Of a stretch of DNA of 35,370 bases, positions 30,842 through 35,370 are shown in pieces. The notes beneath the pieces were generated by a model. That model saw nothing but the letters and a program-made list of their open reading frames with translations. It did not search any database and had not been told where the DNA came from. The DNA is taken from the NCBI GenBank assembly GCA_036272815.1, contig DATAYA010000253.1, positions 1-35,370 of the forward strand, written 5' to 3'. The position numbers were made by a program, and so were the translations under genes. How positions within the stretch are numbered: position 1 is the first letter of the stretch; each line of letters begins with the position of its first letter. This DNA is from DATAYA01 sp036272815. GTDB taxonomy: Bacteria > Pseudomonadota > Alphaproteobacteria > Acetobacterales > Acetobacteraceae.

Positions 30842-32179
30842 GTGCGCCCGACCGCCATCGCCCTGCTCCGCACGCGCCGGTTCTGGCCGCTGCTGGCAGC
30901 CCAGGCCTGCGGCGCGTTCAACGACAATCTGGTCAAGAACGCGCTCGTGGTGCTGGCCCTCACCGGCGCCGGCGGCGGCGTGGCAAGGCTCGGGCCGGTG
31001 GTCGTCGCCCTGGCCGGGCTGCTGTTCATTCTCCCCTACGTGCTGGTCTCGGCGACGGCGGGCGCGCTTGCCGACCGGCGCGACAAGGCGTGGCTGATCC
31101 GGCGCCTCAAGCTGGCGGAGCTTGCACTGGTGGCGCTCGCGGCCGCCGGCCTGCTGGCCGGCAGTGTGCCATGGCTGCTCGCGGTGCTGGCCGGCCTTGG
31201 CGTGCAGGCGGCGTTCTTCGGGCCGGTGAAATACGGCATCCTGCCGGACCATCTGGCGCAAGACGAGTTGCTCCCCGGCAACGGCATGGTGGAGGCGGCG
31301 ACCTTCGTCGCGATCCTGCTCGGCACGATCGCGGGCGGCCTGCTGATGGCGCTGCCATCGGGTGGTGCGTGGGTCGCGGCGGCCGGGATCGCCGTCGCCG
31401 CAATCGGGATCGCGACTGCGGGCGCGATCCCGCCGGCGCCGCCCGCGGCGGACGCCTCGCGCTCGCCCGGAACATTGGGACTGCTGCGCGCCGCCCGCAG
31501 CGATCGCCCGAGCTGGCGGGCGATGCTGGCGATCGGCTGGTTCTGGACGCTCGGGGCACTTCTGGTATCGGAGTTCCCGGTGCTCGCGCAGCGCACGCTT
31601 GGCGGCGGGGCCGCGCTCATCAGCCTGCTGCTGACCGCGTTCACCGCCGGGATCGGCGCCGGCGCGCTCGGCTGCGGCCGGCTGCGGCCGGCGCTTGCGA
31701 TGCGGCTGCTGCCCTGGGCCGGCCTCGCGCTCTCGCTGGCGGTCTGGGAGGTCGCGGCCGCCGCGGCGGGCGCGTCGGGGATCGGCTCGGCGGGTGCGGT
31801 GCTGGGCAGCGTCGCGGGCTGGCGACTGCTAGGGGGCCTGCTCGCGCTCGCGGCCTGCGGCGGCGCCTATTCGGTGCCGCTCTACGCGCTGATCCAGGCA
31901 CGGGCGGAGCCTGGCCGCCGGGCGCGGACGATCGCGGCGAACAACATCGTCAATGCCGGCTTCATGGTGGCCGGCGCCGCAACCGCCGCCGCCCTTGCTG
32001 CCGCCGGCCTGGCGCCGGGCCGGATCCTGCTGTTGGCAGGCGCCGCCAACCTCGCCGTCCTGCCGATCCTGCGCGGGATCAGCCGGGGCGCGATCAGTCC
32101 GGCGGCGGGGCGAGCGGACCGAGGGCTGCCGCCACCCCGAACGGACCCGGCAGCGAGCCGCGCGGAAACAGGGTCGTGA
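30842..32179 (+). CDS. MFS transporter, LplT (lysophospholipid)-like
   Basis: About 445 residues from GTG 30842; a GTG at 30836 is equally possible and no clear ribosome binding site helps. Twelve hydrophobic segments. The start FWPLLAAQACGAFNDNLVKN and the stretch FFGPVKYGILPDHLAQDELL are signatures of the LplT group, which moves lysophospholipids across the inner membrane for re-acylation. In many alphaproteobacteria this domain is fused to an acyltransferase and acyl-ACP synthetase; here it stands alone and no acyltransferase gene is adjacent. The last 86 bp overlap the end of convergent purK. Confidence 0.83.
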   Translation: MRPTAIALLRTRRFWPLLAAQACGAFNDNLVKNALVVLALTGAGGGVARLGPVVVALAGLLFILPYVLVSATAGALADRRDKAWLIRRLKLAELALVALAAAGLLAGSVPWLLAVLAGLGVQAAFFGPVKYGILPDHLAQDELLPGNGMVEAATFVAILLGTIAGGLLMALPSGGAWVAAAGIAVAAIGIATAGAIPPAPPAADASRSPGTLGLLRAARSDRPSWRAMLAIGWFWTLGALLVSEFPVLAQRTLGGGAALISLLLTAFTAGIGAGALGCGRLRPALAMRLLPWAGLALSLAVWEVAAAAAGASGIGSAGAVLGSVAGWRLLGGLLALAACGGAYSVPLYALIQARAEPGRRARTIAANNIVNAGFMVAGAATAAALAAAGLAPGRILLLAGAANLAVLPILRGISRGAISPAAGRADRGLPPPRTDPAASRAETGS

Positions 32180-33230
32180 CGTGTCCCATCTTGCGGCCGG
32201 GCCGCGCTTCCGCCTTGCCGTAGAGGTGCGGGATCAGGCCGGGGGTCGCCAGGATGGCCGGCCAGAGCGCGGCCTCCTCCGGCCCCACGAGGTTTTTCAT
32301 GGCCGCATCCGAATGCCGCGCCGCAACCGGCAAAGGCAGGCCGGCGACCGCGCGGATGTGCATCTCGAACTGGCTCGCCGGGCAGGCGTCGATCGTCCAG
32401 TGGCCGGAATTGTGCGGCCGCGGCGCGATCTCGTTGACCAGCACCCGCCGGTCGCGGTCGACAAACATCTCGACGCACAGCAGGCCCACGAGGTCGAGCG
32501 CCGCCGCGACCCGCCGGGCGATCGCATCGGCTGCCTCCGCGACGGAAACGGGCACGCGGGCCGGGGCGAGGGTGAGGTCGAGGATGTGCTCGCGGTGACG
32601 GTTCTCGACGACATCGAAGGCCGCCAGCGCGCCATCGACGCCGCGCGCGACGACCACGCTCACCTCGCAGGCGAAATCGACGAAGCCCTCCAGGATCAGA
32701 GGCTTGGGTTGCAGCTCTTCCCATGCGTCGAGGTCCTCGGGCGCCCGCAGCAGCGCCTGGCCCTTGCCGTCGTAGCCGAACCGGGTGGTCTTGAGCACCG
32801 CCGGCAGGCCGATGCGCCGCACCGCCGACTCCAGCTCCGCACGGCTGCCGACTGGCGCCCAGTCCGCGGTCGGCACGCCGGCGCGCGCCAGGAACGTCTT
32901 CTCCGCTACCCGGTCCTGGCTGATCCGCAGCACGGAGGGCGCCGGCCGTACCGGGCGCAGCGAGGCGAGCAGGTCGAGGCCGGTCGCGCTCACGTTCTCG
33001 AACTCGAAAGTCACGACGTCGACGGCCTCGGCGAAGGCGCGCAGCGTGTGGGCGTCCTCGTAGGCGCCGATCGTGGTCCCCGCCGAAACCAGTGCAGCAG
33101 GCGAGGCGTGCTCGGGCGTCAGGATGTGGCAGCGATAACCAAGCCGGGCCGCGGCGAGGGCGGACATCCGGCCGAGCTGGCCGCCGCCGACGATGCCGAT
33201 CGTGGCGTTGGGCGGCAGCGGCAGGTTCAC
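32094..33230 (-). CDS. purK: 5-(carboxyamino)imidazole ribonucleotide synthase PurK
   Basis: 378 residues from GTG 33230, overlapping the purE stop by 4 nt (GTGA). ATP-grasp enzyme: N-terminal IGIVGGGQLGRMSALAAARL, VVTFEFENVS, the ATP-grasp blocks LKTTRFGYDGKGQ and CVEMFVDRDRRVLVNEIAPR, then PHNSGHWTIDACPASQFE. It carboxylates AIR using ATP and bicarbonate, giving N5-CAIR for PurE. The final codons overlap the convergent LplT-like gene, and the tail LGPLAPPPD is poorly conserved in kind, so that overlap probably costs little. Confidence 0.95.
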   Translation of the reverse strand: MNLPLPPNATIGIVGGGQLGRMSALAAARLGYRCHILTPEHASPAALVSAGTTIGAYEDAHTLRAFAEAVDVVTFEFENVSATGLDLLASLRPVRPAPSVLRISQDRVAEKTFLARAGVPTADWAPVGSRAELESAVRRIGLPAVLKTTRFGYDGKGQALLRAPEDLDAWEELQPKPLILEGFVDFACEVSVVVARGVDGALAAFDVVENRHREHILDLTLAPARVPVSVAEAADAIARRVAAALDLVGLLCVEMFVDRDRRVLVNEIAPRPHNSGHWTIDACPASQFEMHIRAVAGLPLPVAARHSDAAMKNLVGPEEAALWPAILATPGLIPHLYGKAEARPGRKMGHVTTLFPRGSLPGPFGVAAALGPLAPPPD

Positions 33231-33718
33231 TCGGGCATCTCCGGCACCTCGGCCGACTGCCGGGCGCGCCATTCGTCGAGCCGGTCGGCGAGCGCCGCGT
33301 CGGCTCCGGCGAGAATTGCGGCGGCGAGCAGGGCGGCGTTGACCGCCCCCGCGCGGCCGATCGCGAGCGTGCCGACCGGCACGCCCGCCGGCATCTGCAC
33401 GATCGACAGCAGGCTGTCCAAGCCGCGGAGCGCGTGCGACTCGATGGGCACTCCGAGCACCGGCAGCGATGTCCAGGCGGCGAGCATCCCCGGCAGATGC
33501 GCGGCCCCGCCGGCGCCGGCGATCACCACCCGCAGCCCCCGCCCGCGCGCGCCTCGGGCGTAGGCGGCGAGCCGGTCAGGCGTGCGGTGCGCGGAGACCA
33601 CCCGCGCCTCATGCGGGATGCCGAGGGCTGCCAGCGTCTCCGCCGCGTGGCGCAGCGTCGGCCAGTCCGAGCGGCTGCCCATCAGGACGCCGACGAGAGG
33701 GGGGATTGTGCCGCTCAA
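33227..33718 (-). CDS. purE: N5-carboxyaminoimidazole ribonucleotide mutase PurE
   Basis: 163 residues from a TTG at 33718 that overlaps the stop of the DUF465 gene (TTGA). The family requires coding upstream of MGSRSDWPTL, and the only fitting start is this TTG (SGTIPPLVGVLMGSRSDW). Other blocks: VVSAHRTPDRL with the catalytic His, IAGAGGAAHLPGMLAAWTSL, GLDSLLSIVQMPAGVPVGTL. It converts N5-CAIR to CAIR in purine synthesis. It sits in the chain DUF465, purE, purK with a 4-nt overlap at both ends, implying coupled translation. Confidence 0.94.
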   Translation of the reverse strand: MSGTIPPLVGVLMGSRSDWPTLRHAAETLAALGIPHEARVVSAHRTPDRLAAYARGARGRGLRVVIAGAGGAAHLPGMLAAWTSLPVLGVPIESHALRGLDSLLSIVQMPAGVPVGTLAIGRAGAVNAALLAAAILAGADAALADRLDEWRARQSAEVPEMPE

Positions 33719-33915
33719 GCGATGCTGTCGGGGATCAGGCGGTTCTCCAGCCAGGAAATCTCGTCCTTGAGCGCCAGTTTGCGCTTCTTCAGGCGCTGGA
33801 GGTGGAGCTGGTCGGTGCCGGCGAGGGCGAGGCGTGCGATCACGGTGTCGAGATCGCGGTGCTCGCTGCGCAGTTCGTGCAGTCGGCGCAGCAGCGAGTC
33901 CCGGTCGGTGAGCAT
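33715..33915 (-). CDS. YdcH/DUF465 family protein (first of two)
   Basis: 66 residues, MLTDRDSLLRRLHELRSEHR then coiled-coil helices ending LKKRKLALKDEISWLENRLI. YdcH/DUF465 proteins are small helical hairpins widespread in alphaproteobacteria with no established role. It is the first gene of the purEK unit and shares four bases with purE. A divergent second member lies 200 bp away at 34117. Confidence 0.85.
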   Translation of the reverse strand: MLTDRDSLLRRLHELRSEHRDLDTVIARLALAGTDQLHLQRLKKRKLALKDEISWLENRLIPDSIA

Positions 33916-34116
33916 CGGCCGAGTCTAGCACGGAACGGATCGCCCAGCGGAAGCGCCGGATCACGGAATGCGGGCGTGCACCCGCCGCCTGGCCCGCGCC
34001 GTCTTGCGCACGTCGATTCGTCTGGAAGCCGGCCGCCTCGCGTCATACGTTGGCCCCGGGCGGCGAGCGCGAGAGCCGCGCCGCGCACCCACCGGTCCAC
34101 CGATATGGAGGCGTCA

Positions 34117-34287
34117 TTGACCGCGCAGACCCGCATCGAGACCCTGAAGGATCGCCACGCCATGCTGGAGAGCCGCATTGCGGACGAAGACCAGCGGCCC
34201 CGTCCCGACAGCGACCTGCTCATGCGTCTCAAGGTCGAGAAGCTGCATCTCAAGGAAGAACTCGAGCGCCTGCGAAACGGCGGCTGA
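34117..34287 (+). CDS. YdcH/DUF465 family protein (second of two)
   Basis: 56 residues if started at TTG 34117. An in-frame ATG lies at 34105, but GGAGG at 34107-34111 is correctly placed for the TTG and overlaps that ATG, so the TTG is the better start. Sequence TRIETLKDRHAMLESRIADE then LLMRLKVEKLHLKEELERLR, a helical hairpin with the L-K-x-x-K-L-x-L-K-x-E core also present in the 33715 gene. Function unknown. The 201-bp gap between the two divergent DUF465 genes should hold both promoters, but I see no clear -35/-10. Confidence 0.75.
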   Translation: MTAQTRIETLKDRHAMLESRIADEDQRPRPDSDLLMRLKVEKLHLKEELERLRNGG

Positions 34288-34305
34288 ACGCCGCCCATTC
34301 CCGGT

Positions 34306-34893
34306 TCAGGCTGCTTCCGGCGCCTCCGCCTCGCCCGCGGACGGCGGCGGCGGGACGGCCTGTCCGTCGCGCGTCAGCCGCTCGTTCGCCGCCGCCACCA
34401 TCGCGTTGAGATCGGTCTGGCTGCACAGGCCGATTGTCACCGGGTCGGACGGCTTGATGTTGGCGCTGTTCCAGTGGCTGCGGTCGCGCACCTTCTGGAT
34501 CGTGTCCTTGGTGGTGCCCAGCAACTTCACGATCTGGCTGTCAGCGAGCTGCGGGTAGTTGCGCAGCAGGAACACGATCGCGTTCGGCCGGTCGTTGCGT
34601 TTGGCAACCGGCGTGTAGCGGGCACCCTTGGAGCGCCGCGGCACCACGGTCGCATGCGGCGAGAGGCGCAGCCGCGCCTGCGGGTCCGCCTCGCAGCGGC
34701 GGATCTCCTCGGCGGCGAGCTGGCCATTGGCAACCGGGTCGTAGCCGACGATGCCGGCGGCCACCTCGCCGTCGGCGATGGTCTGCACCTCCAGCGGGTG
34801 CATGCCGCAGAAATCGGCGATCTGGGTGAAGGTCAGCGCGGTCTTCTCGATCAGCCACACGGCGGTGGCCTTGGGCATCAATGGCATGGTCAC
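34306..34893 (-). CDS. trcR: DUF1013/TrcR-type cell cycle transcriptional regulator
   Basis: 195 residues from GTG 34893, with GAGAGG upstream; an ATG at 34887 is the alternative. The alphaproteobacteria-specific DUF1013 family is clear: MPLMPKATAVWLIEKTALTF at the start, QIADFCGMHPLEVQTIADGE, the A-I-x-F-L-L-R-N-Y-P-Q-L block and DTIQKVRDRSHWNSANIKP. Two helix-turn-helix-like segments suggest DNA binding. TrcR is named as a cell-cycle regulator in alphaproteobacteria; its targets in this organism are unknown. It diverges from a DUF1192 gene, a common neighbour of this family. Confidence 0.88.
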   Translation of the reverse strand: MTMPLMPKATAVWLIEKTALTFTQIADFCGMHPLEVQTIADGEVAAGIVGYDPVANGQLAAEEIRRCEADPQARLRLSPHATVVPRRSKGARYTPVAKRNDRPNAIVFLLRNYPQLADSQIVKLLGTTKDTIQKVRDRSHWNSANIKPSDPVTIGLCSQTDLNAMVAAANERLTRDGQAVPPPPSAGEAEAPEAA

Positions 34894-35065
34894 GGCGGTT
34901 CACCTCTCGGGCCCGGCGATGCTCCAGGGACGCTACCCGCCAGGAGGGGCGGCAGCGCGCGGTCGCGTCGCGCGGGCTGGAAATCATTGGGCAGGGCATG
35001 GATATGGAGGCTCGGGCCGGCCCGGGTCAAGGATGCCGGCGACCAGCGGCAAGAGGATAAACCAC

Positions 35066-35260
35066 ATGGCATTCGACCCGGACGACGAACCACGGCCGCC
35101 ACGCACCCGTCTGACACCTCTGCCGCTCGACTTGCTCGGGGTCGAGGAACTCGCCGCCTATGTCGGCGAGCTGCGGGCCGAGATCGCCCGCACCGAGGCG
35201 GAGATCGGCCGCAAGCAGGGCCACCGCAGCGCAGCGGAGGGGTTCTTCCGAAAGCCGTGA
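35066..35260 (+). CDS. DUF1192 family small protein
   Basis: 64 residues from ATG 35066, with AGAGG upstream. It shows the DUF1192 layout: acidic/Pro start (FDPDDEPRPP), LDLLGVEELAAYVGELRAEI as a coiled helix, and the RSAAEGFFRKP end. These small alphaproteobacterial proteins have no assigned function and often sit next to TrcR, as here. Confidence 0.85.
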   Translation: MAFDPDDEPRPPRTRLTPLPLDLLGVEELAAYVGELRAEIARTEAEIGRKQGHRSAAEGFFRKP

Positions 35261-35336
35261 GCCGCGGGAGCGGCGGGTCAGGAGGTGCGTCGAGAGGGCG
35301 GCCGATAAGGACGTGAGCCGCCGGGACGGCCGGCGG

Positions 35337-35370
35337 TCAGGCGTAGACCGACGCCGCCGCGGCGCGGCGG
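35337..35370 (-). CDS. Possible C-terminal end of a gene running off the window
   Basis: On the minus strand the last 34 bases read as an open frame (RRAAAASVYA) closing with TGA at 35337-35339. The 76 bp between it and the DUF1192 stop hold nothing else. Too short to identify. Confidence 0.25.
   Translation of the reverse strand, partial: RRAAAASVYA

Noticed and set aside
28868..31261. 797-codon form of the diguanylate cyclase
   Set aside because: The extra N-terminal 176 codons are hydrophilic noise that overlap the divergent transporter start; membrane helices begin right after GTG 30733.

Overview
The window is about 35 kb of very GC-rich bacterial chromosome. It reads as an alphaproteobacterium, most likely Acetobacteraceae or a near relative in Rhodospirillales. 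Supporting signs are the alphaproteobacterial small families (TrcR-type DUF1013, DUF1192, two YdcH/DUF465 proteins), a PQQ dehydrogenase paired with a cytochrome c, a eukaryote-like NADP isocitrate dehydrogenase, and a palindromic repeat with a GGGTCCAGGG core that I recall as common in that family. No sequence search was run, so the taxonomy is inference.

Layout. 1-3 kb: a terminator of an upstream gene, a periplasmic S41 protease, and a convergent TPR-glycosyltransferase. 3.2-6.6 kb: a TauABC-like ABC importer operon with two different permeases. 6.6-7.0 kb: a gene-poor junk pocket holding a 3 x 21 bp tandem repeat, a palindromic repeat, the 3' scrap of a fasciclin-domain gene and a terminator hairpin. 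7.0-9.2 kb (minus): an RraA-like protein and an M20 amidohydrolase. 9.4-12.1 kb: Kup potassium transporter and a DedA protein. 12.1-13.1 kb (minus): tRNA-Trp, secE and nusG behind a stable-RNA-like promoter. 13.2-14.2 kb: a TerB-like protein and an OtnC/class II aldolase. 14.3-15.1 kb (minus): a histone H1-like protein. 15.5-18.6 kb: prpD diverging from an allantoinase/dihydropyrimidinase-like amidohydrolase. 18.5-22.1 kb (minus): the operon nagA, gmhA, a small repeat protein and hldE, which serves ADP-heptose (LPS core) synthesis. 22.6-25.5 kb: PQQ dehydrogenase plus cytochrome c. 25.6-28.7 kb: methyltransferase, icd and a dienelactone hydrolase. 28.9-30.7 kb (minus): a MASE1-PAS-GGDEF diguanylate cyclase. 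30.8-32.2 kb: an LplT-like MFS transporter. 32.1-33.9 kb (minus): the translationally coupled set DUF465, purE, purK. 34.1-35.3 kb: a second DUF465 protein, TrcR (minus) and a DUF1192 protein.

Most of the window is ordinary core chromosome with tight packing. Many genes overlap by 4 nt, and two convergent pairs overlap in their coding ends. I see no phage, CRISPR array, intact insertion sequence or obvious defence system. The less ordinary points are the repeat element that appears to have rewritten the C-terminus of an amidohydrolase, the fasciclin gene remnant, nusG cut off from rplK, the PQQ dehydrogenase without the vicinal cysteine pair next to a cytochrome with an unrecognised N-terminal region, the uncharacterised repeat protein inside the heptose operon, and an RraA-like protein whose usual active-site arginine is replaced.
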